A stretch of DNA of 64,000 nucleotides from Marsupella aquatica (Eukaryota; Marchantiophyta): assembly GCA_973895155.1 (NCBI GenBank), contig OZ316898.1:248001-312000 (forward strand), in the 5' to 3' direction. A program made the translations under genes and the position numbers. Position 1 is the first letter of the stretch, and each line of letters begins with the position of its first letter. This document shows, one piece after another, positions 10,471 to 19,613 of the stretch. The notes under the pieces were generated by a model, which was not told the DNA's origin, did not search any database, and worked only from the letters and a program-made list of their open reading frames with translations.

Positions 10471-10485
10471 AATTTAAGTGGAGGG
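10471..10485 (+). promoter_or_regulatory. Internal polypurine-tract copy just after pol
   Basis: AATTTAAGTGGAGGG here is identical over 15 bases to 13954-13968, the tract directly before the 3' LTR. It could be a second (internal) plus-strand priming site or the scar of the original pol/LTR junction before the accessory ORFs were acquired. Confidence 0.7.
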
Positions 10486-10831
10486 CGGTAGTTATACTTA
10501 GTTAGAATTAGTGACCCTCCCTAGTAAGTATTCGGCATATTTTTTTAATTTTTTTTAGTTACTTTCAGTTTTTACATTGGACGCTGTGAAAAGCGTCCAT
10601 TGTAACTCGACGCTGGGGAAGCATCCACTTAGTTTACAAAGGACGTTGTGCAGAGGTCCGCTTTTGTATTAGTTCAGTTGCATGAGACGCTGTGAGCCGA
10701 TGACTAGGCATCTTGTACAATGGCGGATTGCGACAGCTCAACGGGACGCTAAGGAGTAAGCAGTCGCGCTTCGCCCTAGTTCACTATGGAACACGATTCT
10801 CACTGAGCTTACGGAGCTAACAAGTCACGCG
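10486..10831 (+). other. Intergenic segment of element B with palindromes
   Basis: A T-rich stretch around 10530-10570 is followed by degenerate copies of the element's palindrome at about 10579-10600 (GGACGCTGTGAAAAGCGTCC), 10608, 10642 and 10684. No ORF is seen. It could hold a promoter or splice acceptor for the accessory ORF at 10832, but no specific signal is clear. Confidence 0.55.
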
Positions 10832-13405
10832 ATGGCGGAGACTGAGCTGACGACGCGACCAATACTCGCAGACATTCCATCGAATGCAGTGCATAGGCGG
10901 CAGTTGAAGACGGCTCTGGCAAAAATGGGCTTGAAGAAGCTGCTTCAACTTCCTTGGAAGATTTGCGAATTCAGCCTTATCGATCAAGGTGTCTGGGACG
11001 CTGAAGAAAGGATTGGTGTGCGCTCGCGTCCCAGTGTTTGGACTGAAGCGCTCATAGCGAAGGTCTATTCGACGCCGATGGAGGGCGAGGATTTACAGAG
11101 GGTTGATTGTGAGCCTCGGGTTTATGTAGAATCCTTCTTCGCTCCAGGATCTTTCAAGAGGCGGAATGGATGGCTAGCGGCGGACTGCTTAGATAATTCT
11201 CTGCAGCGTCTATTTCGATTTCTGGCACCAATTTTCTACCCAGAAAGCCAGACGCGCATCACTCTTTCGTTCGCTGCAACGGTGATCTGTTCATTAGAAC
11301 AGACGCAGTCTATCAATTGGACGAAGGTTTTGCACCGAGTAATTCATACTCAGGTCAAAAATTTTCGTAGCAGGCTGAAAACGGGGAAAATAAGGTGTAC
11401 CTACTTGGCCCCTTATTTAGCTCACATTTACCATAAGTATGACTGTCTGCTTGTCTTGGAAAAAGATTTTTATCGCAACAATCAGAGAGCATCTACCGGT
11501 GAAGCAAATTATATGCCTGAAGTACGAGAAGTCCGAGCCAATTCCACAGTGGTAGAGCTATGTGCAATACTCGACTGTGAGGAACCTGAACTGGTGGGTG
11601 AAGTTCGGAAATTGAAAGAGACAAGAGCATCAGCTGAAGGGAGTGACGATCCGATTCTTCACCAACCAAGAGAGGCTCAAGTTGCCGAAGATGTTCCTTC
11701 AGCAATGCCAACAGGGTTGGAGCATTCTATGTCACCTCGACTCTCGTGTTCACCTTGTGTTGCCGAGCCTATTTATGATGTTGATCAGGATAATTCTGCT
11801 TCTCGGATGAATGTTGAAGATGAGGTGAGGGTGGATGAAGAAGGTTTTTCAGGGGAACCTCTTCAACATTCTACTGCTGAGGACGAGTATGATGGATTTA
11901 CTTCTACCCCTGTTTTGGTTCCCATAGAGGCAAATAGTGATGCTTTGCAGGCTTTACAGGAGTATGATTCGTCCGACTCTCTTAGTTCTAGCCCAAATAT
12001 AGGTGAAATCCCTCTGGTCCAGGAGTCAGAAATATTAAGCTCAGAAATTGTGAAGCTGGTTAAAGTTGATTCAGAGGATGCAATTGTGGATATAGACGAA
12101 GTAGGTGAACCAGTGACTTCTCCCCAATCTGTCGCAAGATACCCTGCCTGGTCTACACCTGGTTCACTCATATCGATTCCTTTGGATATAACTAAGGAAT
12201 TAGATGAGGCAATAGCCGCGATAGGAGCTCCTTCATTTCCGCCTGTAAAATGGGTTTCTCCTGAAGATGAGTTGATTGAAGGAGGCTCTGCTGGTTTTCC
12301 GAGTCGCAATCAGGTATCTGGTAATATGGGTATATCTGTACCCATATTGGTACCCGAGACACCCGCTTCGACAACCAGCTCAGCACCAGTTTCATTGGCT
12401 ACAAACGAGGATAAAAACATTCGGGAGGAGTTTTCAGTGACGTATACTCGAAAATCTTGGAAACGGTTGCGCCATGCTATCAGTCGACAGATCTTTCCTG
12501 AAGCATCTTCCCAGGATTTTGAACAGGGAGAAGCACCTATCGGAACAGACGAGCTACCCCTTCCTGTACTTTTGACAGATCGAACTAACCAGGAAGTCTC
12601 TTTACCTAGCGATAATTTTAAAGAAGAACTTCCTGTTTTAGTACCAATGCATCCCATTGCAGATCAACCAGCTACTGTTGCAAGAGAAGAATTTGAACCA
12701 CTGGAGCCCGAACCTTCTGCTCCTTCGTCTCCTGTTACATTGCCAATTCGACCAGTTAAGGAGTCAGTGATTCCTTCCGCTATGCCAGATGTAATTTTCC
12801 GTTGGATAGGAGCACCAAGTGATGGAGAAGAAGACGAAGACCCTCGCATTATCAGAGTACCTCCTCGACTTCGGCATACAGTGGATTTGCCACCCCGAAA
12901 TCCTATCCCTAATTTGGCTTCAATTCACAGGTGGGAGAAGAAACATTTTCGAGTAGCTTTTCGACATCTGGAGATGGAGAGCATTTTGCAGCAGCAGCAG
13001 ATTTTGCCAATGACATCCCATCCGAGGATTCGTAGTTTGATTCGCACATATGAACCTGGGAAGGCGGTTCCTCCCATTGATAAGGACAGACGACATAAGT
13101 TTTCGGAGTTCGAAATTTGGTGTTGGGTGTATATGCTTCGACGAGCTCAAGCTCCATTTCCGCCCCTTGTGCCGGAAATTCCATGGCCCTATCCATACTT
13201 TGTTTGGGTTTGTCCTGGTGGGTTTGCTATTCCAATTAAATATGAGAAGAAGCTTGTTAAGCTAAGGGAGCAGTTGATTACAAAACAATGTATGCTACCG
13301 GCTTCCCAAGGGTTCAAGTCGCTTAGGTGTTTAGCGTTCCTACCTATTATTCCTTCTTATCCGGATGTGATTATTCAAGGTGTTTTATCTAGGACACAGA
13401 TTTGA
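10832..13405 (+). CDS. Element B accessory protein, 857 aa, with LPW/plant-mobile-like N-terminal domain
   Basis: Not a standard gypsy gene. The ATG has a good plant context (GCGATGGCG). Residues about 35-210 form a globular region with LPW at 40-42, a Trp-containing segment, WTEALIAKVYSTPMEG ending near 85, and TYLAPYLAHIYHKYD near 205. The pattern follows, at low identity, the LPW...FGLP.G domain of the accessory ORFs at 45190-47832 and 59752-62979, and loosely the plant mobile domain or putative plant transposon protein families. Residues about 230-700 are acidic, Ser/Pro/Val rich and probably disordered; about 715-857 are again globular and rich in Trp and basic residues. I see no signal peptide. 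Function unknown; a nucleic-acid or capsid-binding role is only a guess. The frame reopens after TGA 13403-13405 into the next ORF. Confidence 0.75.
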   Translation: MAETELTTRPILADIPSNAVHRRQLKTALAKMGLKKLLQLPWKICEFSLIDQGVWDAEERIGVRSRPSVWTEALIAKVYSTPMEGEDLQRVDCEPRVYVESFFAPGSFKRRNGWLAADCLDNSLQRLFRFLAPIFYPESQTRITLSFAATVICSLEQTQSINWTKVLHRVIHTQVKNFRSRLKTGKIRCTYLAPYLAHIYHKYDCLLVLEKDFYRNNQRASTGEANYMPEVREVRANSTVVELCAILDCEEPELVGEVRKLKETRASAEGSDDPILHQPREAQVAEDVPSAMPTGLEHSMSPRLSCSPCVAEPIYDVDQDNSASRMNVEDEVRVDEEGFSGEPLQHSTAEDEYDGFTSTPVLVPIEANSDALQALQEYDSSDSLSSSPNIGEIPLVQESEILSSEIVKLVKVDSEDAIVDIDEVGEPVTSPQSVARYPAWSTPGSLISIPLDITKELDEAIAAIGAPSFPPVKWVSPEDELIEGGSAGFPSRNQVSGNMGISVPILVPETPASTTSSAPVSLATNEDKNIREEFSVTYTRKSWKRLRHAISRQIFPEASSQDFEQGEAPIGTDELPLPVLLTDRTNQEVSLPSDNFKEELPVLVPMHPIADQPATVAREEFEPLEPEPSAPSSPVTLPIRPVKESVIPSAMPDVIFRWIGAPSDGEEDEDPRIIRVPPRLRHTVDLPPRNPIPNLASIHRWEKKHFRVAFRHLEMESILQQQQILPMTSHPRIRSLIRTYEPGKAVPPIDKDRRHKFSEFEIWCWVYMLRRAQAPFPPLVPEIPWPYPYFVWVCPGGFAIPIKYEKKLVKLREQLITKQCMLPASQGFKSLRCLAFLPIIPSYPDVIIQGVLSRTQI

Positions 13406-13417
13406 AGGACACCATTT

Positions 13418-13894
13418 ATGAGAGATATCAAACGGTGTTGTCATTTATATGTATATAAGCCGTTACTTTTGCAGCATCCTGCAATTGTTTCCTTCTTTCT
13501 CCTTCGAATTGATATTTATCTGCTCATGTGGGACATCAAAGCTACTATGGATTGTTGGAATTCTTTACCCCGTGCTTTCCAACATTCCTTTGAAGGCAAG
13601 ATCAAACTGGGAGGACATGCTATTCAACACTTTGTTATTAATCCAGGCTCTCGAATTAATTTCCTCTCCCACAGACTGTGCCAGCAATTTGTTCATCAAG
13701 AAGTACAACCGATATCTGCTCAGATATCAATCGATGGACGAATCATTAATCTTTGGGGAAGAGTTAAAGGAGTCCCAATACAGATCGGAGAAGAATTCCA
13801 TGACCTCGATTTTTATATTCTGGATTCGGATATCTCCCAACTCCCGTCAATGATTTTGAGCACTACTTGGATTATTAAGCCAGAATATTATTAA
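13418..13894 (+). CDS. Element B retropepsin-like protein with Asn in place of the catalytic Asp, 158 aa
   Basis: In frame with the preceding 857-codon ORF and separated by one TGA and four codons, so it could be its C-terminal extension. Residues about 60-155 line up with the element's own protease: HFVINPGSRINFLS (N75-P76-G77) against VPVDGGASVNLIT, then a matching strand pattern around GRVKGVPIQIGEEFHDLDFYILD, then MILSTTWI against VLLGRPWL. The catalytic Asp is replaced by Asn and DGG by NPG, so proteolysis is not expected. Residues about 20-38 are strongly hydrophobic and might be a membrane segment. A dead protease used for dimerisation or regulation is an inference; an env-like protein is less likely. 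Confidence 0.65.
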   Translation: MRDIKRCCHLYVYKPLLLQHPAIVSFFLLRIDIYLLMWDIKATMDCWNSLPRAFQHSFEGKIKLGGHAIQHFVINPGSRINFLSHRLCQQFVHQEVQPISAQISIDGRIINLWGRVKGVPIQIGEEFHDLDFYILDSDISQLPSMILSTTWIIKPEYY

Positions 13895-13953
13895 TGAAGA
13901 ACATGTCACTCGCTTCTGATTCAATTCGGTCATGTCTTGTGGGGACACGGCGA

Positions 13954-13971
13954 AATTTAAGTGGAGGGCTA
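13954..13971 (+). promoter_or_regulatory. Element B 3' polypurine tract
   Basis: AATTTAAGTGGAGGGCTA directly precedes the 3' LTR and would prime plus-strand DNA. Element F has the close equivalent TTAAGTAGGGGGCTA before its LTR at 25439. Confidence 0.88.
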
Positions 13972-15361
13972 TGTGGTATGGGTGTCCCTGCAATTTTTTC
14001 TGGAAACTTGTTTATTTTTAGCATATCACAAGATTTACTTACACTTTAGACACCTTCCGGCCAACATTTACTTGTTCTGGACACTTATAGAAATATTTGA
14101 CATCTCCGGCTTTCCTGACGATTCCTAGTGTACTTTGCCCGACGCTGTGACCAGCGCCCGTTTCTTTTACTCAAGACGCTGCGGAAGCGTCCAACCTCCT
14201 CATGACGCTTTTGGCAGTGCCCGACCGCCACCAAGACTCTATGAGGATTTCGACCGACGCTGTGGAAAGCGTCAGCTTCAACACACGACGCTGTGAGCAG
14301 CGTCCACCCTAGTATTGACGCTGTGAGCAGTGTGAGCAGCGTCCGTTGGTTTTACTTAAGACGCTTCTAGCAGCGTCCAGATTCTCCCGACGCTTCTAGC
14401 AGCGTCCGCTCAACACTTAGTTTTTGAAGTAGATTACTAGTAAAGTAGTATTCTACCACCCTTGTTGAAGTACTTATGCTGTGCTTCTCCCTTGTTTAGT
14501 TTTAAGCTTGGAAAGGCACGACTGTTCTTACCTCCTCCATTTTAGGATTCCAGCACTTATAAGACAGAGTAGAATGCTCATTTGAAGTAGAGAGAAATAG
14601 AGTTAATACTGTATTCAGAATTGAGTCTTCTGAATAGTTTTCTCCTCCTTCCATTGTAACAAGGCATGCTGTGAGTGTTTTGTATGGAAGTAAAGCTATA
14701 TTGATTGAAGTTAAGATTGAATTCAAGAGATTCCTGTGGTGATTGAATTCAGTTGCAGATTTCTGAAACTCGTATTGAATTCACTGCTAGGCTTGCTTGC
14801 AGAGTCGGGATTCGCTAGCCAATTCAAGAATAGTTAATGATAAATGAGAAGTAAATTCTGATTCTCAGAGTAGTTAGTACTGTTGCTTTGATTCTGGAAT
14901 ATGGTTTAGAGTTTGACTGAATTGCGTATCGCTGATGTCAAACCATGTTGACGGCATTTTAAATCATATCATTCATTTGCAATCAGAAAGCTTCTGCTTC
15001 ATCAGATTGAGAATTCCATTATCATTAACCTTTGTGTTTTGAAGAGTGAGATGGATGAATTATGAGATAGATTTCATGTCTATACTGAGCCCAAATCCTT
15101 TCTGAAGGAGTGGCAGTAGCAGTTTGTAGTCTCTAAATCCTTACTCATTTCTTCTCTAATTCATAAATCAGAAGTTCAGTTACTTTGTTGTTTGTTTATT
15201 CGATTTTTTTATTGAGAAGTGAAGTCAACATAGAGCTCAAGACTCTAAATCACTCGGAGTGATAAAAGTTATACAATTCATTCTGAAATCTGTTCTTAAA
15301 GGGATCGAAACCCTGGTTTTAGGTGAGGAGAGTCACTTTTGATACTTAGCACTATACGACA
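13972..15361 (+). repeat. Element B 3' LTR
   Basis: 1390 bp, a copy of 1814-3203 with one difference noticed (15116 G versus 2958 A). It is followed by the right copy of the CATAC duplication at 15362-15366. It contains the same palindrome array at 14139-14410. Confidence 0.95.
14139..14410. repeat. Palindrome array in the B 3' LTR
   Basis: The same run of about eight GACGCT...AGCGTC units as in the left LTR, unchanged, as expected for LTRs copied from one template. Confidence 0.85.
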
Positions 15362-16644
15362 CATACTGCTAGCTTACCTTTGTCAATCTCAATGCCCTTT
15401 CTTGATACCTTGTGACCTAGTAGCACCCCCTCGGTTACTGCAAAAAAACATTTATCTGGGTGTAACTTGAGACCCACCTCTCTACATCTCATGAAGGTTT
15501 TCCTGAGGTATTTAGCATGTTTCGATGCCTTCCCGAATACTGCAAAGTCATCAATGAAGATTTCCATGAACTTTCTCAAGTAATCATGAAAAATGTTCAC
15601 CATTAATCGTTGGAACATAGCTGGTGCGTTGCAGAGTCCAAACGGCATACGATTGAAGACATAGATCCCCCATTCCGTGATGAAGGCCGTCTTGATTTGG
15701 TCTTCCTGCCGAATCCTGATTTGGTTATAACCAGAGTATCCATCCATGAATGAATATAGTTCATGACTGGCTACCATGTCTAGTACCATATCAGTAAACG
15801 GTAAAGGAAAATGGTCTTTTAATGTTGCTTCATTCAGCTTCCTGTAATCCTGACAAACCCGGATCTTGGGTTTACCATCGGGTCCAGCTTTCTTGGGAAC
15901 TATCACAATTGGAGACACCCAGTCTGAATGCAGGACTGGAGTGATGAATCCAGCTTCCACTAGTTTGTCGATTTCTATTTTGACCAGCAGGGAATACTTC
16001 GGGTTCATCCTTCGAATTGGTTGTCGAAATGATTTGGCTCCTAACATGAGATCAATTCGATGTTCCCCTAGTGTTGGATCTACTCCCTTTAGATCTTGGT
16101 GACTCCATGCAAACACATCCTGAAATTCAATCAATAAGTCACTGATCTCTTTCTCGAGCTCAGGTGCTAGGTTTCTCCCTAAGTTCAGTTCTCTTCCCTC
16201 TCCTAAGTCGAGCTTCCGATATTGCCGTGCTTGGATCATATTAATCTGCTTCTTCAAATTCGGGTCCAGTTCGGCTTCCAGTCTCTCTAATCTCATACCT
16301 CCATAAACTGGGATTTCGGCTGGACTAGCCGAGTCGGTCCCTTCCTTGGTGTCCATAGATTGTCCCCTTACCGGTCTATTCGGTTTTGAATTAGTGGTCG
16401 GCTCCCCTTCCTGCCTTGGCTCTGGATCGTGTCTGTCCATCTCATCCACCTCTTGCTCCTGAGAGTTAGGCCGCTGTGCTCTCTCGGCTTCTAATAGGGC
16501 CTCAATTTGTTCTGCCCTCGTAATCGGCTTGTATGCCGATCCCTTGGTATTTAATTCCTTGCCGATGATCGATGGCGTTGTGGACCCCGTCGGCTCTGCC
16601 ACAATGCCTGCAGAAAATCCACTGTCCCTGCTACTGCTCCCCAC
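15362..16644 (-). pseudogene. pol: Element A pol, 5' part: reverse transcriptase, split by element B
   Basis: Encodes the pol linker and most of RT: DVFAWSHQDLKGVDP, the template-binding VCQDYRKLNEAT, YSFMDGYSGYNQ, MPFGLCNAPAMFQRL and the catalytic FIDDF. It ends at GKLAV, where element B begins, and resumes in frame at 1813. Its start overlaps the end of gag-protease by about 90 bases in the -1 frame, so expression would need a -1 frameshift; I could not pick a convincing slippery heptamer. Otherwise open and apparently functional before B inserted. Confidence 0.88.
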
Positions 16645-19544
16645 TTAGCCGTTTCATCCAATTGGTCTACATCCTTTACTTCCTCCGGAATTGCAGCTAA
16701 AAAGGTGGATTCTATTGTAAAGCAGTCCTCGACCTCTTCGTCTTCTTCTTCCAAGTCACCTTCCATTGGTTCTTGCCATAATCCGCTGGGGGGTACCTCT
16801 GGTCCAAAGACACCTTCTTCGGTTAGGTTAGTGAGGCATTCTAACCAACGTACTTCATCGGCTGACTCCAGTCCACTATCGTACCCATCTACTTCCCTTA
16901 TGCTTTTCCTACGGTCATCCTTAGTGTCCCAGGATACCGTGATAGAGGGGGTCCCGAAAGTGAACTGCTTTTTACCCCAATCTTCTATTACCTCGGCTAG
17001 GTACAGCCATGGCCTACCAATCAATAGCCGGAATGACGTAGGATTTACCGGCTTCATTACCACATAGTTAATGCTAAAGAAGATACCTCCTATCTCTGTC
17101 TTGATGCCGGTTAACACTCCCGTCGGAATGACCTGATATCCATTGGCCATGTTCAACACTCTTCCAGTCATCTCCGGTGTTAGACCCCACCCTTTTGCTG
17201 TTGAGTCAATCATAATACATACCCCTGATCCTCCATCGATGGGTACCCGTAGTAATAATTCTCCTTGAATCATTAATGGTAATGCTGGAGCTCCTTGATC
17301 TTCTTCTATCATTAGTACGTCGGATCTGGTTGCTACCTTGAGTAATCTCGGCTTGCCAAGAATAGCCTTCCTTAATTGCTTCCGGAAGTACGGGCTATTT
17401 TTCAATAGTTGACCTACTGTTGCCGAGACTCTAGATTCTAGTACATCTTTAGCCAGGTCATAGGGAACAATCGGCTTCTCTTCTGGTGGTGTTTCCGTCT
17501 TGGATTCGGCCAGTTTTGCCACGCTAGTCTCCACAGCTGTTGGGTCTTCCGAAGCAAACAATGCTTTTGCTCGTTTTACATCCTTGGCAATGGCTTCGGT
17601 ATTCTCCAGGGTTTCTAATTCTCTTAGTTGTTCCTTAACACTAGCCGTAACAGAGGGGTAGAACAACTTAGGATGATCTCGATTGAAGTCGCTATCTTGT
17701 GAAGGATTGGTTTCACTGGTGGGCTCATGGCTTACCTGTATTGCCGGAGCCCTCCCTTCTCCTTCTGTTGATGTTGACGAAGAGTCGATCCTTTCCTCCG
17801 TAACCTTCCCTTTATTTTTGGCCAGCCCATCCCACCTTTCCTTCCTTCTGGTAGATCGAGTAGAGACCCGGTAGCAATCATGATCTAGATCCTCCTCTGA
17901 GAAGGTTGATAGGGCTTCGGCCTCATCATCAGATGGTACGAACTCTGCCTCGGCATCCTCTTGCCATCCTAGTTCGATGTGGTTGATTTGAACTCCTCCG
18001 GGGGTAGTACCTGGCGGTAAGATCTTGATCGGCAAAAGCTTATGATTTGCGGCCAGGCCTGCCAACCAAGTAGGACATTGCCCTAGCATATGACCTTCCT
18101 GTCGGCATCCCATACACAGCTGAGCTGGTTGTCCATCACCCTGTTTGCGTGCATTCGGGCATTCTCTAGCAAAATGGCCAGGTTGACCACAATTATAGCA
18201 CGCCGCAAATCTTTGCACATTCGGCCTAGGAGGTACTGACGGGTTCTGAATAATCCGAGGATACATCTCTCCTGGATTGTTCCTTAACCCTGACCACAGA
18301 GATGCAGGTCTGTTGGATAGGTCTCGTGCTCCAGTCTCACTGATGCCGAAAACACTATCAGCGGCATCTCCTAAAAAGTACTCTACTTCTCCCTGACATG
18401 GTCTGATCTCGGCCACATGCCGAACATGATTAGTATTAAGCTTAGGACACGCATCTTTATGGTGTCCGGTTTTATAACATAAGGCACACCATACAGAGCT
18501 ATCCTCCTGTACTACCTTCTTCTTTGGTTTTACCTCTGCAATGATAGCCTTAAGTTGCTCGGTAAGGGCTACGATGTTATCTGGTGGCTTAGCCTCCATC
18601 TTGACTTTCGTCTTCCCTCTCCTTCTGCCCTTCCTTTTCCTAGTTTTTTCTTCTTCAGAACTAGAAGATGACTCACTCTTGCTACTCCCACTATCCGAGC
18701 TTGACTTATCACTTCTAGACTTCTTGGGATGTTTCTTCTTCTTATCTTTTTTCTTATGGGGTGATCCCTCCTCTGATGAGGAACTCTCAGACTTAAGCTG
18801 TTTCTTCCGGCTTGTGATATCTGCATTAATGTATAATTGAATATCCTTAATTGCTTCGGCTAAAGTCTCCGGGTTCTCCTTCCTAATTGCAAAACTCATC
18901 TTCTGTGGCAAAGCATTCACCAACCATTGAAGTTGCATACCTTCAGATGCATTGGTCTTTGTACGTCTTACCAGTTTCTGAAAGCGTTGCAAGAACTTCC
19001 TGAAGGATTTGTTCTCCTTGAACCGAAGTTGTCCCAACTTCAGCACTGCTAGTTCTGAAGTTCCAATGGGTCGAAACTCCTTAACAAAGAGTGTTTTGAA
19101 GATATCCCAGATGGCTTGATCTTCCACATCTAATGCTCTGTACCAAGGCCTAGCCTCACCCTTGAACAGGCCGGGAAGAATCTGCATCTTGATGGCCGAT
19201 TCTCCATTTGCTGCAGCGGTTCCCTCGAAATCATCCAACCATTCGTCCGGATCCTCATCTCCTCTCCCATGAAATGCCTTGTAATGTATGCGCGACCGCT
19301 GGCTCAATCTGGTCCCTGGCCTCTCGTCTGGCCGTGCCTCTGGTTCCCCCATGTCGGTTGGAGACTCACTTCTCCTTACCGACTCTTCTTCTGGTATGTC
19401 TTCTTCGACGCCACTTCCAGTTTCGGAGCTACCAGCTCTTTCTGCCCCTCTCAGTCGCTGTGTATCATGCCACCCGGCGAGCTGCTGCAGTCGAGCTCTC
19501 TCCCGTTGAATCACTCTTTCTTCCCTCGGCGTAAGGTCAGTCAT
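16551..19544 (-). CDS. gag: Element A Gag-protease polyprotein, 997 aa
   Basis: Full open frame. The Gag capsid family domain lies at about residues 85-235 (DPDEWLDDFEGTAAANGE, GEARPWYRAL, LRKF-like segment). A Ser/Lys/Glu-rich tract follows at about 240-320. Three CCHC knuckles are visible: CALCYKTGHHKDAC near 351, CYNCGQPGHFAREC near 448 and CMGCRQEGHMLGQC near 475. The retropepsin carries VPIDGGSGVCIM near 766 and LLIGRPWLY later. The ATG at 19544 lies 46 bases from the primer binding site, so the leader is very short, unlike element B. No stop is seen, so A was recently coding-competent despite decay of the ORF in its LTR. Confidence 0.92.
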   Translation of the reverse strand: MTDLTPREERVIQRERARLQQLAGWHDTQRLRGAERAGSSETGSGVEEDIPEEESVRRSESPTDMGEPEARPDERPGTRLSQRSRIHYKAFHGRGDEDPDEWLDDFEGTAAANGESAIKMQILPGLFKGEARPWYRALDVEDQAIWDIFKTLFVKEFRPIGTSELAVLKLGQLRFKENKSFRKFLQRFQKLVRRTKTNASEGMQLQWLVNALPQKMSFAIRKENPETLAEAIKDIQLYINADITSRKKQLKSESSSSEEGSPHKKKDKKKKHPKKSRSDKSSSDSGSSKSESSSSSEEEKTRKRKGRRRGKTKVKMEAKPPDNIVALTEQLKAIIAEVKPKKKVVQEDSSVWCALCYKTGHHKDACPKLNTNHVRHVAEIRPCQGEVEYFLGDAADSVFGISETGARDLSNRPASLWSGLRNNPGEMYPRIIQNPSVPPRPNVQRFAACYNCGQPGHFARECPNARKQGDGQPAQLCMGCRQEGHMLGQCPTWLAGLAANHKLLPIKILPPGTTPGGVQINHIELGWQEDAEAEFVPSDDEAEALSTFSEEDLDHDCYRVSTRSTRRKERWDGLAKNKGKVTEERIDSSSTSTEGEGRAPAIQVSHEPTSETNPSQDSDFNRDHPKLFYPSVTASVKEQLRELETLENTEAIAKDVKRAKALFASEDPTAVETSVAKLAESKTETPPEEKPIVPYDLAKDVLESRVSATVGQLLKNSPYFRKQLRKAILGKPRLLKVATRSDVLMIEEDQGAPALPLMIQGELLLRVPIDGGSGVCIMIDSTAKGWGLTPEMTGRVLNMANGYQVIPTGVLTGIKTEIGGIFFSINYVVMKPVNPTSFRLLIGRPWLYLAEVIEDWGKKQFTFGTPSITVSWDTKDDRRKSIREVDGYDSGLESADEVRWLECLTNLTEEGVFGPEVPPSGLWQEPMEGDLEEEDEEVEDCFTIESTFLAAIPEEVKDVDQLDETAKWGAVAGTVDFLQALWQSRRGPQRHRSSARN

Positions 19545-19590
19545 TACCTACGCTTCCGTTCTAACTTCATATCTCACGGCTTAAGAAATG

Positions 19591-19609
19591 CCCCCTCCAT
19601 CTAGCGCCA
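19591..19609 (-). promoter_or_regulatory. Element A primer binding site
   Basis: On the minus strand TGGCGCTAGATGGAGGGGG starts four bases after the LTR end (ACCACA TTTT). The same 19-mer occurs in element E at 48741-48759. It must match a tRNA ending CTAGCGCCA; I could not identify which. Confidence 0.8.
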
Positions 19610-19613
19610 AAAA

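Larger units (their letters stand above)
1814..15361 (+). mobile_element. Element B: complete, young Ty3/gypsy retrotransposon with extra 3' ORFs (13.5 kb)
   Basis: It has two 1390-bp LTRs (1814-3203 and 13972-15361), TG...CA ends, a tRNA-Asp-type primer binding site, a polypurine tract before the 3' LTR and a 5-bp target duplication. The internal order is long leader, gag-protease, pol (RT, RNase H, integrase), then an 857-codon and a 158-codon accessory ORF. Comparing the LTRs by eye I found one difference (A at 2958, G at 15116), so insertion was recent. Athila/Tat-type elements share the tRNA-Asp primer site and extra ORFs near pol. All main ORFs are open, so the element may still be autonomous. 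It sits inside the pol gene of element A in the opposite orientation. Confidence 0.95.

Noticed and set aside
13418-13894. Envelope-like protein
   Set aside because: There is one hydrophobic stretch but no signal peptide at the very start and no fusion or anchor layout; the retropepsin-like pattern fits better.
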